Assembly (NCBI RefSeq): GCF_000024205.1
Contig: NC_013216.1
Location: 4,216,001 to 4,280,000 of the forward strand
DNA: 64,000 bases
Origin: Desulfofarcimen acetoxidans DSM 771
Lineage (GTDB): Bacteria > Bacillota > Desulfotomaculia > Desulfotomaculales > Desulfofarciminaceae
Reading direction: 5' to 3'
Position numbers and translations under genes: made by a program. Of the stretch, positions 1-8,888 are shown in pieces (within the stretch, counting starts at the first letter, position 1; every line of letters begins with the position of its first letter). The notes under the pieces were generated by a model. It did not search any database and was not told the DNA's origin. It saw nothing but the letters and a program-made list of their open reading frames with translations.

Positions 1-997
1 AAACTGTCATTTCCCGGTTATAAACGGAAAGCGTAGTCCGGTATGCCTTAACATTTCTAAAATTATCACTGTTAACCGACTCGTATTCTTGAATTGGAAT
101 ATCAAGCAAGGATTTATTTTGAGAAAGCCTAAGAGAACCTACAACATTAAAAGCAAATTCACCGCTCATAACAAGATCCATATTATTTAGAGAATTGTTT
201 CCCTTATCAAAAACAAGGGTTGCATTTCCCGGTTTACCGCAAATATTAATATAGCGGTTCTTAAGTTTCTCAATAACTGCCTTAAACTCAACAGAGTCGT
301 TGTCATTGCCCGGATAAACATCATAAAAAAGAGGGACATTGAAATCGGGAGTAACCATCATTGCTAAACCGACAATCTTCAAATCAGACCTCTTTTCCTT
401 GCTGTGGCCCCGTTGTGGTAACTTATCGGCTGATAACGTATCAATATATGTAAAAAAGTTGGTTGCATCGTAAATAAGCAAATCGGTAGAAAGATTATAT
501 TTATCAACGATAAGTTGCGTAAATTCATTTTCAAAACTCTCAATAGCTGAGTCAGATAATAAACTCATATTATCCCAGAATCTTTGACTTGTTAATGATT
601 GTTTTGGAGCAGGCAGCATTCTATAAAGCATTGTTTTATCATACCATTCACCAATTTGGAACTTGCTAACAGGTTTAACGACCCTGTTTATAGCAGCCAG
701 CAGCATATATTCTCCGACACTTAACCCTTGTTCGCGTTTGGGAGCATACTTATCAATTATTTCAATAACACCGAGCTGCTTGGCAATATCATACAAAGCA
801 CACACGGTGCCAAACTCTAAAACAATACTGTACTTGGGATTTTCCAAATCAGATTTGCCTTCAACAGCCTTGGCAATATCCTCGGCACGTCCAAGATATT
901 TTTGCCGGACAATTCTTGGCTTACCGTTAACTCGGGCAGACTCTACCAGATAGTAATAAAATTGATTTTTTTTCTTCTTTTTAATGATCGAAGCCAT
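1..997 (-). CDS. IS1634/IS4-type transposase, C-terminus outside the window
   Basis: The minus-strand frame is open from an ATG at 997 to the window edge, giving at least 332 residues. It starts MASIIKKKKKNQFYYYLVES and contains VNGKPRIVRQKYLG near the N-terminus, then DLLIYDATNFFTYID and later NATLVFDKGNNS. These fit the first two acidic residues of the DDE catalytic core in the IS1634 branch of the IS4 superfamily. A ribosome binding site (AGGGAGG) lies just upstream. The visible frame has no stop or frameshift, so the element may be intact. The family assignment comes from motif recall and was not checked by a search. Confidence 0.75.
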   Translation of the reverse strand, partial: MASIIKKKKKNQFYYYLVESARVNGKPRIVRQKYLGRAEDIAKAVEGKSDLENPKYSIVLEFGTVCALYDIAKQLGVIEIIDKYAPKREQGLSVGEYMLLAAINRVVKPVSKFQIGEWYDKTMLYRMLPAPKQSLTSQRFWDNMSLLSDSAIESFENEFTQLIVDKYNLSTDLLIYDATNFFTYIDTLSADKLPQRGHSKEKRSDLKIVGLAMMVTPDFNVPLFYDVYPGNDNDSVEFKAVIEKLKNRYINICGKPGNATLVFDKGNNSLNNMDLVMSGEFAFNVVGSLRLSQNKSLLDIPIQEYESVNSDNFRNVKAYRTTLSVYNREMTV

Positions 998-1261
998 GGA
1001 AACCTCCCTTTATTATGGTAGGGTAATACATAACTTCGACACTTATGCATAAAATTCCTGCATACATCAATAAAGTCTTTGAAATTAAGCATTTCATAAC
1101 CAAAAAACATGTCTAAAATGTTAAATATGAGTTATGCGGTAGGGTAATACACTTTTTCTTCATCAATACCACTTTTTAATTGCAAAAAAGTCCTTTAAAA
1201 TCAAGGCCTCCACTAGTTTTTTAGATGATAATTTCTGTTCATTTGTTCATAACGACATGCT
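998..1261. other. Non-coding leader of the transposase element
   Basis: No gene seen. The sequence GGTAGGGTAATAC occurs as a direct repeat at 1017-1029 and 1138-1150. These may mark the transposase promoter region and the outer end of the insertion element, but no inverted-repeat partner is inside the window. Confidence 0.35.
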
Positions 1262-1757
1262 AATTCGTAAACTCCCGCTAGTCCGAGATTCAGTGGGACT
1301 TTAACCCACCTGACAGATATGCTGCCACGCACACACTACGATCCGTTCCGCCACCCTGACATCTGTCGTCCCACTTCCCGATCACGGTTATAGGGATAAC
1401 CTCCTCGATGAGTTTTCTTCACCGGATGTCGAGGGTTTCTCCAGTTTCCACAATATCTTTCACTCCATGTCGCCGTTGATACCCCGCCGGTGAGCACTGC
1501 CGTTTCAGACTCTTTTCGGTCAGCACTTGTTGCTTTCGCACGTTATCGACCGTCTCAGCCACCGGATTTCGTGTAACGAGGCTACATCTACGTTCATTGT
1601 GATTACAACCTGGAGTTTCGCTCACACTCCTTGAGTGTGTTGTCAAAGGGCTTCACCGTTTCATTTTCACTCCACGGTGCCTCTCAAGCTACGGGAGTGA
1701 AGTCTTTTCTCCCGGTCGGACTTTCACCGACTAGACATTGTGTCCTTAACTGGACAC
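1262..1757 (-). ncRNA. Group II intron 5' ribozyme fragment (no reverse transcriptase)
   Basis: On the minus strand the sequence begins GTGTCCAGTTAAGGACAC, followed by TCGGTGAAAGTCCGACC and a long run of G/C-rich stems. It ends near GGTGGGTTAAAGTCCCACTG. This is the layout of domain I and following domains at the 5' end of bacterial group II introns. The intron starts directly after the codons for RWGI of the IS4 transposase, so it is inserted in that gene. No intron-encoded reverse transcriptase follows, so only the 5' part remains. A 75-residue frame inside it is incidental. Infernal with the group II models would decide. Confidence 0.55.
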
Positions 1758-1759
1758 GC

Positions 1760-2506
1760 CAATCCCCCAACGTTTAAAATAAAGCTCCTTGAACTCCTGG
1801 ATACTAAAGTTTTCATCCAATAAATTAGTGACGAGGATCTCTTCCTCTCCGGAATCTAACATTAGTCGAATAACACGAATCTTGAACGGTTCTTTTTTAA
1901 CATTTACCACGACAATCTGATCGGGTTTCCTAGCCTCATTGACTTCTTTAATTTTTCGATTAGTTCAATGGCAATGTCCCTCTCGCCGGTAGTATATCTG
2001 GTGATTTTTGATGTAATCATCATGTCGTTTTCTATATCATAGATACCGGAGGCCTTGGCACGTGCGAGTTTTACAGTCTTGCCTTCACTATACCAGAAGG
2101 CATTTCTCAACCGCTCTGAATTGGTAATTTCCAAAACCGAGGCATCAATTGCAGAAAGCCTATATCCTTTGAATGTTTTAAAGTCATTATCACCATAATA
2201 CCAGGTGATTATGGCATCAGCCATTTTAATAAAAGCATCTGGTGATATTTTCTGTCTTGCTTCGGAATATCCTTGCTTAGTTATACTGTTTTCAACTCCC
2301 TTTATGATTTTAAAGAACGAGTCTAATTCTAACTGAAGGGTTTTTCTCACAAAGTTTAACTGGAACAGGATTAGACTCTTAAAATCCATCTTGCAGTTAG
2401 TAGGTCGCGTAAAATAGTTTGGTTTCGTCCGTGTTTCAAGCATAAACATAATATCATTAATAAGTTGTTCAGTGATACGTATTGCTTCTAAAAAAGTTTT
2501 TTTCAT
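1760..2506 (-). pseudogene. IS4-family transposase, frameshifted and interrupted by an intron fragment
   Basis: The likely start is MKKTFLEAIRITEQ, with GGTGAT just upstream. The frame contains the first catalytic aspartate in SAIDASVLEITNSERLR and runs to IELIEKLKK. There an internal deletion and frameshift move it to another frame, which continues PDQIVVVNVKKEPF and ends YFKRWGI, the start of the YREK signature. The group II intron fragment begins immediately after this. The second-aspartate region, present in the other copy as ILFDRRYA, has been lost here. The copy at about 8.4 kb shares the 5' leader. Confidence 0.8.
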
Positions 2507-2657
2507 TAAAATCACCATAGTTGTTTGATATACCAAAAAATGGCATCCAAAACAATTATGGTGATCTTTTTGAAAAGTCAAGTCTTTTTATTGTTTATTT
2601 AAAAATTTATTAATTTTACCCTAATTCCTTTTTATGGAATGATAGCCTGATGACATT

Positions 2658-2732
2658 GGGACAGACCCCGGTAAAAATTTGGAAAGAATGCTTTTCTCTT
2701 TTCAAATTTTTTCGAGCATTTTTTTTCGAGCA
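2658..2732 (+). repeat. Palindromic element, type A hairpin, with a doubled right end
   Basis: GGGACAGACCCC precedes AAAATTTGGAAAGAATGC and CTCTTTTCAAATTTTTT, which pair as a stem, and the element closes with CGAGCA at 2718. A second short tail TTTTTTTTCGAGCA follows at once and ends at 2732, as though the right end had been added twice. The same doubled tail occurs in the copy at 8.9 kb. It lies upstream of the transposase relic. Confidence 0.85.
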
Positions 2733-2971
2733 ATTGGTAATCTTTTACCGAGGTCAGAAATTATGTTGCTCTTAATCAGTTAATAAGGTATGATCTTACC
2801 ATCAAGTGCAACATAAAAAATGACAATGCTAGGTTTGGTTTTTATGTACAACATAATTAAACGGGCAACTTACAGGGGATTATTACTTCAACGCCAAGAA
2901 TGTACCTGATCCATACACATTAAGGCCGCTTAATATAAATCTCATTAAAAACCTCAGAGGAGGATTAAAAA

Positions 2972-3235
2972 ATGATATGGGAAGAAGTTAAAAATGCATA
3001 TCCAAATCAGTGGGTAATCATTGAAGCTATTGAGGCTTATACCGAAGGGGATAAAAGAATTATAGCGCAAATAACTGTAGTTAACAATTTCCAGGACGAC
3101 AATAACAAGGCTCTATTGCAATATTTGCAATTACACCGAAAGCATAGGGAAAGAGAGCTTTACGTTGTTCACACTTCACGTCCTGAATTGGATATAATCG
3201 AGCAAAAATGGATTGGGGTGCGGGCCGACATATGA
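2972..3235 (+). CDS. Conserved small protein paired with a retropepsin-like protease
   Basis: This 87-residue protein starts MIWEEVKNAYPNQWVIIEAI, with a GAGGAGG ribosome binding site 9 bases before the ATG. I do not recognise a named domain. It is rich in charged residues, has no membrane segment and reads as a compact alpha/beta protein. Its stop overlaps the start of the next gene (ATGA), so the two are translationally coupled. A role linked to the protease next door, as partner, substrate or inhibitor, is inferred from this arrangement only. Confidence 0.7.
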   Translation: MIWEEVKNAYPNQWVIIEAIEAYTEGDKRIIAQITVVNNFQDDNNKALLQYLQLHRKHRERELYVVHTSRPELDIIEQKWIGVRADI

Positions 3236-3606
3236 ATCTAAAAATAAAATATGGGATGCCTTTTACTGAAGTTGTGCTGACTCACAAAGGCAAATCGTTC
3301 AGTTCCGATAATTTCTTGATAGATACTGGTTCTGCCTCCACCATCATTGCTGCCGAAATTGCTGTTAAATTGGGGTTAGGGCCTGAACCTTTAGATGTTA
3401 TACGAAAAATTCGTGGCGTTGGTGGAACAGAATTTGTATATGAGAAACATATTGATAGAATTCGGTTGGGCACAAAAAAACTGAATCAATTCAAAATACA
3501 AATTGGTGATATGGACTATGGATTCGATATTGACGGAATTCTGGGAATGGATTATTTGATGATATCTAAAATAGTTATAGATTTGGAAAACATGATGCTT
3601 ATGTGA
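3232..3606 (+). CDS. Retropepsin-like clan AA aspartic protease
   Basis: The protein has 124 residues from the ATG that overlaps the preceding stop. An upstream in-frame ATG at 3208 is less likely. It contains FLIDTGSASTII (the catalytic DTG/S motif) around residue 30 and GILGMDYL near the C-terminus, matching the flap-distal hydrophobic-hydrophobic-Gly motif. One domain of this size would have to dimerise to form an active site, as retropepsins do. There is no signal peptide, so it is cytoplasmic. The two-gene operon is followed by a hairpin terminator about 200 bases on. The natural substrate is unknown. Confidence 0.8.
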   Translation: MNLKIKYGMPFTEVVLTHKGKSFSSDNFLIDTGSASTIIAAEIAVKLGLGPEPLDVIRKIRGVGGTEFVYEKHIDRIRLGTKKLNQFKIQIGDMDYGFDIDGILGMDYLMISKIVIDLENMMLM

Positions 3607-3806
3607 GCTAAAATACAAGCAATGCTCCCGGGATACTGGTGCAGGGCAGCAGGGCATACATGATGTGCAGTTACTAAATGAGTGCTGTCCATTTTTATTT
3701 ACTATCAACTGTAAATTTATGTCACAGTTTGAGTAAAATCGCGGAATATCTTCCAGTTGTTTTTTAATAGGCTTTGTTGGAATTTTGGCGGTACCCCTAT
3801 AATATA

Positions 3807-3842
3807 AGAAAGGCCAACCACCTTTTAATGATTGGCCTTTCT
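3807..3842 (+). terminator. GGCC-type hairpin repeat / terminator
   Basis: AGAAAGGCCAA and TTGGCCTTTCT form an 11-bp stem followed by a T-rich tail. Near-copies lie at about 5018, 11614 and 18080, each followed by TATCAAATTA(A/T)AT and a variant of CGT(G/A)TTGCATCTGAG. It is therefore both a terminator-like hairpin and a second dispersed repeat family. Confidence 0.65.
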
Positions 3843-3903
3843 TGTATTATCAAATTAAATCGTGTTGCATCTGAGTCTTTGTGAAAGAATAATCGGTAAT
3901 ATA

Positions 3904-4458
3904 TTACCGGGGCCAGACCCTAGGGAATGTAAGTATATTTTGACGGTATTTTACGGGGGTCAGACCGGTAAAAATTTGGAAAGAACGGTTTCTCTTTTCA
4001 AATTTTTTCGAGCACTGATACGGTACAACAATTTCCAAAGCAGGATGTGGTACAAATTTAAAATCGTCAGGGTTCCTTGTATATAAGGGAAGATCATTTA
4101 CAATTGCAGTAGCCGCAATATAACAATCTTCAATATGGTGATCTCGGTATTCTGCTGATTGACGAGAGAGTAAACCAGCAGTTCTAGCAACTTTTTGGTT
4201 CGTAGGTAAAACTCGAAAAAGTGTTGGCAAAAGCAATTGAGTTCTATTTTCCTCTTGTAAAGATATGTGTGGATACTGGAGTAATTCTTTTATACTATGG
4301 CAAGAAATGTATCTATTAACTCTTTCATCAATTAGTTTATCAATTAACGATACAGCCATTTTTGAATTAAATTCATACATTTTATTTTTTGGCCGCGATT
4401 TTCGATGACTTCTAAGCACATCAATTAAAATATTTGTATCAATAAGAACACTATTCAT
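3904..4458 (-). CDS. vapC: VapC-type PIN-domain toxin with a repeat-derived C-terminal tail
   Basis: This is a PIN-domain ribonuclease toxin. Residues 1-10 carry LIDTNILIDVL (first acidic residue). SIKELLQYP and HIEDCYIAATAI follow, with a final LYTRNPDDFKFV, the usual acidic set of the PIN fold. The body matches the 155-residue copy at about 17 kb up to VVPYQ. After that point this copy reads CSKKFEKRNRSFQIFTG and onward, which is the palindromic element translated backwards, ending 35 residues later. The element has replaced the last eight residues of the original protein (YSVQASF in the other copy). An antitoxin gene sits 8 bases upstream. Whether the altered tail affects toxicity is unknown. 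Confidence 0.85.
   Translation of the reverse strand: MNSVLIDTNILIDVLRSHRKSRPKNKMYEFNSKMAVSLIDKLIDERVNRYISCHSIKELLQYPHISLQEENRTQLLLPTLFRVLPTNQKVARTAGLLSRQSAEYRDHHIEDCYIAATAIVNDLPLYTRNPDDFKFVPHPALEIVVPYQCSKKFEKRNRSFQIFTGLTPVKYRQNILTFPRVWPR
3954..4014 (+). repeat. Palindromic element, type A, inserted in vapC
   Basis: GGGGGTCAGACC, then a stem AAAATTTGGAAAGAACGG with CTCTTTTCAAATTTTTT, then CGAGCA. The right end joins the vapC coding sequence at CTGATACGG, where the other vapC copy continues differently. A further single palindrome, GGGGCCAGACCC, stands 35 bases to the left. Confidence 0.9.
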
Positions 4459-4466
4459 TTATTTTA

Positions 4467-4631
4467 TTACCTTTTATCGAAAAATGATGTGTCTTTGTCT
4501 TCCCATAAACCAGTTAATTCTTTCAAAGCCGCTTTTTCTTTTTTCATCTTTATCTTTTCCAATGGAGATAGATACTTGCTAATTTTTTTCTTTATATCTT
4601 TAACACCATAAACAATTTTAACTGTTGCCAT
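4467..4631 (-). CDS. vapB: VapB-type antitoxin, 54 residues
   Basis: A short frame starts MATVKIVYGVKDIKKKISKY, with AAGGTGAG upstream of the ATG, and ends FFDKR eight bases before vapC. It is lysine-rich and short for an antitoxin, with no clear DNA-binding fold in view. Position, size, spacing and identical linkage in the duplicate at 17.5 kb support the call. A good promoter lies directly upstream. Confidence 0.7.
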   Translation of the reverse strand: MATVKIVYGVKDIKKKISKYLSPLEKIKMKKEKAALKELTGLWEDKDTSFFDKR

Positions 4632-4652
4632 TTCACTCACCTTCTTTTTTAA

Positions 4653-4681
4653 ATTATCTCACGGGAAATATATACTGTCAA
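4653..4681 (-). promoter_or_regulatory. SigmaA-type promoter of vapBC
   Basis: On the minus strand TTGACA is followed after exactly 17 bases by GATAAT, 22 bases before the vapB ATG. The duplicate block carries the same promoter at 17715-17743. Confidence 0.65.
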
Positions 4682-5159
4682 TTATCACCCTATTTTTACC
4701 ACTCTTTGCTAGCTTAATTATATCCCAAAGCAATACAACTTTTTTAGTAACTCCAAAACTTTCTTATAAATGGACACCAATAATATTGTACCAATTACAG
4801 AACCCTCCAAGTTATTTCCTGGAAGGTTTTGAGAGACGAGTTTAAGACATCTTATGTGTTGCTTTTTATCAGTATGTTGTCATCTAACTACTGACCTTTA
4901 TTCACCATGCTGCCAGGCATTAAGATATGCTTCCTGTTCCGGTCACCTCGAAGATTTTCATCCAAACTAACTACAGTGCCGTCGAATACCTTAGTTCCGA
5001 TAAAAAACATTATGAAAGACCAACCACCTTTCCAATGATTGGCCTTTATCGAATTATCAAATTATATCGTGTTGCATCTGAGTCTTGGGGTGAGAATAAT
5101 TGGTATTTATTTGCTGGGGCCAGATCCTAGGGAATGCAAGTATTGATTTAAAACATTAA

Positions 5160-5184
5160 GGCAGGCTAAGGGTGCCTGCCTTTT
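5160..5184 (+). terminator. GGCAGGC hairpin with T-run
   Basis: GGCAGGC and GCCTGCC flank TAAGGGT and are followed by TTTT. Closely related copies at 18222, 28820 and 36702 are embedded in the same flanking sequence, so this terminator travels as part of a repeat. Confidence 0.7.
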
Positions 5185-5356
5185 ATTGACAAATAAAGGT
5201 ATTGGACAAATTTCCTTCAGATCCCGGACAACATACAACGTTATCATACTCGATTTGTTTACTGGAGTCAGACCGGATCAGACCTATGTATATTAATTGC
5301 AAAATCTTACTGGGATCTGATCCTAGTTAATGCAAGGAATTTATGGTATTTTTTAC

Positions 5357-5420
5357 AAGGCCAGACCCCAGGGAGGAATTGTAAATAACGCTTTTTGTTA
5401 TTTGCAATTCCGACTCGAAC
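5357..5420 (+). repeat. Palindromic element, type B hairpin
   Basis: GGCCAGACCCC precedes GGAATTGTAAATAACGC and GTTATTTGCAATTCC, an AATTGCAAATAAC-type stem unlike type A. It ends CGACTCGAAC, 20 bases downstream of the DUF3368 toxin stop codon on the other strand. Confidence 0.8.
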
Positions 5421-5440
5421 ATGGTCTAGAATTTGGAATG

Positions 5441-5929
5441 TTATCGAATCTCTTCTGCTTTCCTGAGTACTGTAAGGTATAGCTTTCGGCTTATATAACG
5501 GTTGTGTATAATCATTAAATCCATCAAAGACCTTATTTCTTCAACAAATCCAAGTTTTTTACCGGTCAGAAGTATACCTAACACACCTGTGACCTTCAAT
5601 CCAAGTAGGGAAGCATATTGCCTTCCTGCAAACTCGTCAATGATGACATTCTGTATTCGTTTTTCTTTGGCTATTGCTATTACTTCGGCTTCACCTTCAT
5701 CTAATTCAAGCATGATGGTATCTTTTACTACTCTATTCCCTGCTTCCAATATTGTGAAGCGATTAAAGATCTCCAATTTATCACTGCCTGTCTTGCCTTT
5801 GCCTTTGACTATAACTTCATTGTACACTGATTTCGGTATTATAATCTCTTCATATAACTTTGGTAATAGCTCTATTTGTCCAACCAGAGACAGACTTATA
5901 AGCGGAGACGAATTAATTACCGCTTTCAT
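5441..5929 (-). CDS. DUF3368-type PIN-like toxin
   Basis: The protein has 162 residues from MKAVINSSPLISLSLVGQ, which I prefer to an upstream in-frame ATG because it restores the short overlap with the antitoxin. The N-terminal VINSSPLISL, the central ELDEGEAEVIAIAKEK and VIIDEFAGRQYASLLGL are hallmarks of DUF3368, a PIN-like nuclease family that pairs with UPF0175 antitoxins. It probably cleaves RNA when free of antitoxin. It overlaps the antitoxin stop by 17 bases, so the two form one transcript. A palindromic hairpin lies 20 bases after its stop and could terminate it. Confidence 0.8.
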   Translation of the reverse strand: MKAVINSSPLISLSLVGQIELLPKLYEEIIIPKSVYNEVIVKGKGKTGSDKLEIFNRFTILEAGNRVVKDTIMLELDEGEAEVIAIAKEKRIQNVIIDEFAGRQYASLLGLKVTGVLGILLTGKKLGFVEEIRSLMDLMIIHNRYISRKLYLTVLRKAEEIR

Positions 5930-6209
5930 TCTTAAAGTCCTCCACAAACCTGTCTATGGCTTCAAACTCTCTCTCTAATTCTTTATCAGTATATTGGTAA
6001 ATATCAATCTGATTCTTTCCAAGCAAAATCACAAAATCATTCTTGTCCATACCAGCCAATTCAGCCGCTTTACCAAGAGATAGCTTACGTTCCTTAAAGA
6101 ATTGCAGAGCAAGTATTTTTCTTGCTTCTTCCTGTAAAGACTTTTCATCCTTCTTAAGTACAAACAGTATTTCTTCCGATATAGGGATATTTATATTTAA
6201 CATCCGCAT
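5913..6209 (-). CDS. UPF0175-family antitoxin
   Basis: This 98-residue protein contains LQEEARKILALQFFKERKLSLGKAAELAGM, the helix-turn-helix region typical of UPF0175, and ends in an acidic helix (EREFEAIDRFVEDF). Three ATGs cluster at the start. The one at 6209 lies 9 bases after AGGAG and is preferred, though 6215 is possible. It neutralises and probably autoregulates with the overlapping DUF3368 toxin. Confidence 0.8.
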   Translation of the reverse strand: MRMLNINIPISEEILFVLKKDEKSLQEEARKILALQFFKERKLSLGKAAELAGMDKNDFVILLGKNQIDIYQYTDKELEREFEAIDRFVEDFKNESGN

Positions 6210-6300
6210 GAGCATCAACTCCTAAAATAATTCGTTAAACACTCAAAATTCCTTTTACTGGTAGTATACTCTCTTTCTACTTTAAGTGCAATATAGATTC

Positions 6301-6324
6301 CTCTCTTTTCAAATTTTTTCGAGT
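6301..6324 (+). repeat. Right half of a palindromic element
   Basis: Only CTCTTTTCAAATTTTTTCGAGTA remains, lacking the left arm. It joins directly to the IstB remnant, so element and IS21 relic share a breakpoint. Confidence 0.75.
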
Positions 6325-6327
6325 AAA

Positions 6328-6426
6328 GATACTCTGGCAGATGCTATTCTTGATCGGATAGTTCATGATTCATATACGGTATTTATTGATGGCAAGGTCT
6401 CTATGAGAGAACGCCACGGGCTATAA
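6328..6426 (+). pseudogene. IstB C-terminal remnant (IS21 family)
   Basis: The frame reads DTLADAILDRIVHDSYTVF and then DGKVSMRERHGL before a stop, the C-terminal end of the IstB ATPase helper of IS21 elements. About 32 of roughly 250 residues remain. The left edge coincides with the half palindromic element. The following 250 bases hold no gene and may be the outer end of that IS. Confidence 0.8.
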
Positions 6427-6683
6427 GATAAATAGTTAATTGATTATAAAGTTCGAGAGCCATCACCACCAAATGTGGTGCATCTCTCATGAACACATTG
6501 GCTTGGCTCTATTTGATGCACATAGTGGCTTTCGAAAAATATACTAGTGCTGAGTGGCGTAAGTACGTACACACCATAAATTTACAGCAAAAATTCAAGT
6601 AAAATGGAATATTAAACCTTTCACAAAAGGACAACCCATCGTATAATTAAGAAAAGCAAACAAATATAAGAGGATTAAAAACA

Positions 6684-6974
6684 ATGGCAGAAAATCAATT
6701 AAAGTCCATTTCCCTGGAAATTGAATCATATATTCATCAACGTGGTCTGACACATTTACATGCTATGGTTCATGGCAAACATATAATTATTTATTCAAGT
6801 TATGATGGAGAAAAAGAACCGCGTGCCCGATTAAGCCAGATAAGACCAGACGTTTTTCGATTAAGTATGTCCGACCACAAGGGGCGATGGGAGGCTACAC
6901 CTTATATTGGAACAACCGACAAACTTCTGGAAATACTTCTGGAACAATTCGGTTTTACACTAATAGATTTTTAA
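6684..6974 (+). CDS. Conserved hypothetical protein
   Basis: The 96-residue protein MAENQLKSISLEIESYIHQR has AGAGG-like spacing before its ATG and a clean coding pattern. I recognise no named domain. The stretch GRWEATPYIGTTDKLLEILLEQFGF at the C-terminus looks like a folded alpha/beta end, and no membrane segment is present. It stands alone between an IS21 relic and an IS630 relic. Its function is unknown. Confidence 0.6.
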   Translation: MAENQLKSISLEIESYIHQRGLTHLHAMVHGKHIIIYSSYDGEKEPRARLSQIRPDVFRLSMSDHKGRWEATPYIGTTDKLLEILLEQFGFTLIDF

Positions 6975-7050
6975 ATGGTTCATATTGCTCGGCTATATAA
7001 ATTAAGATGTCAGTTGTTTTAAGAGTTTAAGATTATGGAGGTGTATAATT

Positions 7051-8215
7051 ATGGCATACCCAAAAGCCCACGAGATTATTTTAAGTAAAAAACAAAGAGC
7101 AATTCTTAATAAATACTCTCGTGGTACACATACGCCTTTGCATCTTAAAATCAGGGCACAGATTATCTTGAAAGCAGACGAAGGAAAACCCAATATTACT
7201 ATTGCATGTGAACTCAATCGCATAAGTTAAAATCTATTATTAAATCGGCACTGAAAGATAAGTACCGCATTGGTAAACCACTATTTTTTACACCGGAACA
7301 AATTGCTCATATTGTTTCATTAGCTTGCCAATCGCCGATCGAAAACGGTGTTCCCTTAAGTCACTGTACACCAGCAGCATTAGCTCATACGGCAATAGTA
7401 CAAGGAATGTAAACAGTATCCCAGCGCGAACAGTTGCGCGATACTTATCTGAAGCGGATTTGAAACCGCATCAATATAAAGGTTGGTTAAATGCTAAGAT
7501 TGATAATCCGGAGCAATATAAGCAACAAGTGACGACTGTCTGCCAGGTTTATCGGAATTCTATACAGATGGAATCCTCTGGTTGTCATGTATGCTGTACG
7601 GACGAAATGACCGGTGTCCAAGCATTGGAACACATTCATGAGGCATTGCCTATGCGTCCGAATCAAGTGGAGTGTATTGAGCAAGAGTATAAAAGACATG
7701 GAACAACCACTTTAATCGCTTCATGAAATGTGGTAACTGGAGAAATTGTTGCTCCGCTTATTCAATCTACCCGGACAGAAACCGATTTCGTAAAGCATAT
7801 CCGTGAAGTAGTGGCAACTGATCCAAAAAGCTCATATATTTTTGTCATGGATCAACTGAATACACATAAATCAGAGACACTGGTAAAGTGAATTGCAGAA
7901 CAAGAAGGAATCCCGACAGAGGAATTGGGTAAAAAAGGTGTAGAGGGAATTTTAAAATCAATGGAGACGCGGGCAGCATTTTTGTCAGACACGGCACATC
8001 AGATTCGTATTGTCTATACACCTAAACACTCATCATGGATGAATCAGATTGAAATATGGTTTAGTATATTAAAGAGACGATTAATCAATAGACGCTCTAG
8101 TTTTTCATCGGTTCAAGATCTGGAATTGCGTATTCAACAGTTTATTGATTACTATAATCAGTATTTGGCTAAACCATTTTGCTGGACATATGCAAATAAA
8201 CTCTTGGCTGCATAA
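7051..8215 (+). pseudogene. IS630-family transposase with several stops and frameshifts
   Basis: The gene starts at MAYPKAHEIILSKKQRAIL, after GGAGGTG. It breaks at HRIS, continues in another frame through YRIGKPLFFTPEQIAHIVSLA and RTVARYLSEADLKPHQYKGW, and ends IYTPKHSSWMNQIEIWFSIL, which carries the last acidic residue of the DDE core in IS630 proteins. At least one frameshift and three in-frame stops are present, so it cannot make a full protein. Target duplication was not resolved. Confidence 0.85.
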
Positions 8216-8261
8216 TACTTAATTGGTTGTTATTGGTGTGCATGTATTTGCGCCATCGTGC

Positions 8262-8400
8262 ACTAGTTTGCTGTCTACACTTAGAAACACGGGTCGCCCC
8301 GTGCTTCCCAAGACTCGCTATAGAATGATTGGCTAAACCTTTTCTAGTGGGATTCCCACCCACTATATGATACGTCCTTAGCTTGGCGTACGGCCATACC
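8262..8400 (-). ncRNA. Group II intron 5' fragment, second type
   Basis: On the minus strand GCCAAGCTAAGGACGTA is followed by AGTGGGTGGGAATCCCACTAG and GCGAGTCTTGGGAAGC. This parallels the 5' architecture of the fragment at 1757 (stem around AAGGAC, then a GGTG-AA-TCC-AC stem). Only about 140 bases remain, between an IS630 relic and an IS4 relic. Covariance-model confirmation is needed. Confidence 0.45.
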
Positions 8401-8402
8401 CA

Positions 8403-8888
8403 ATGTCATTGGACTATCCCTCCATAAAAAGGAATAAGAGTGAATTTAAAAGTTTAAAAAAAACAATAATAAGACTTGACTTTTCAAAAAGATCACCAAA
8501 TGCTTTTATTAAAATGGCTGAGGCCATAATCACCTGGTATTATGGCGATGATAACTTTAAAACATTCAAAGGATATAGGCTTTCTGCAATTGATGCCTCT
8601 ATTTTGGAAATTACCAATTCAGAGCGATTGAGGGATGCCTTTGGGTATAGTGAAGGCAAGACTGTAAAACTCGCACGTGCCAAGGCTTCCGATATCTATG
8701 ATATAGAAAATGACATGATGATTACATCAAAAATCACCAGATATACTACCGGCGAGAGGGATATTGCCATTGAACTAATCGAAAAATTAAAGAAGTTGGT
8801 ATTAAAAAACGATCTTATTCTTTTTGACAGACGATATGCACTGGCAAAAATTTGGAAAGGGCGCTTTTCTCTTTTCAAATTTTTTTGA
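8403..8888 (+). pseudogene. IS4-family transposase, internally deleted copy
   Basis: This is the same family as the relic at 1.8-2.5 kb. The 5' leader matches up to GATCACC and then jumps to AAATGCTTTTATTAAAATGG, removing 319 bases present in the first copy. ATCACCA stands at both ends of the removed segment. It keeps the first aspartate (SAIDASILEITNSERLR) and the second (LILFDRRYA), then runs straight into the palindromic element, giving a tail KIWKGRFSLFKFF and a stop. It is not functional. Confidence 0.85.

Larger units (their letters stand above)
4015..5420. repeat. 1.4-kb segmental duplication carrying vapBC, copy 1
   Basis: From the middle of the vapC C-terminus to the type B hairpin, this block is nearly identical to 17077-18486 (offset 13,062 bases through vapBC). 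It includes vapBC, its promoter, a GGCC hairpin and a GGCAGGC terminator. The 67-residue plus-strand frame found in both copies at about 4927 and 17989 crosses hairpins and is probably not a gene. Non-coding parts at 4680-5440 hold only these repeats. Confidence 0.9.

Noticed and set aside
663-953. Plus-strand frame of 96 residues
   Set aside because: Antisense shadow of the IS1634/IS4-type transposase, whose minus-strand frame is continuous and has clear motifs.
4927-5130. 67-residue frame present identically at 4927 and 17989
   Set aside because: It runs through a GGCC hairpin and repeat sequence, has no ribosome binding site or family resemblance, and is conserved only because the whole block is duplicated.
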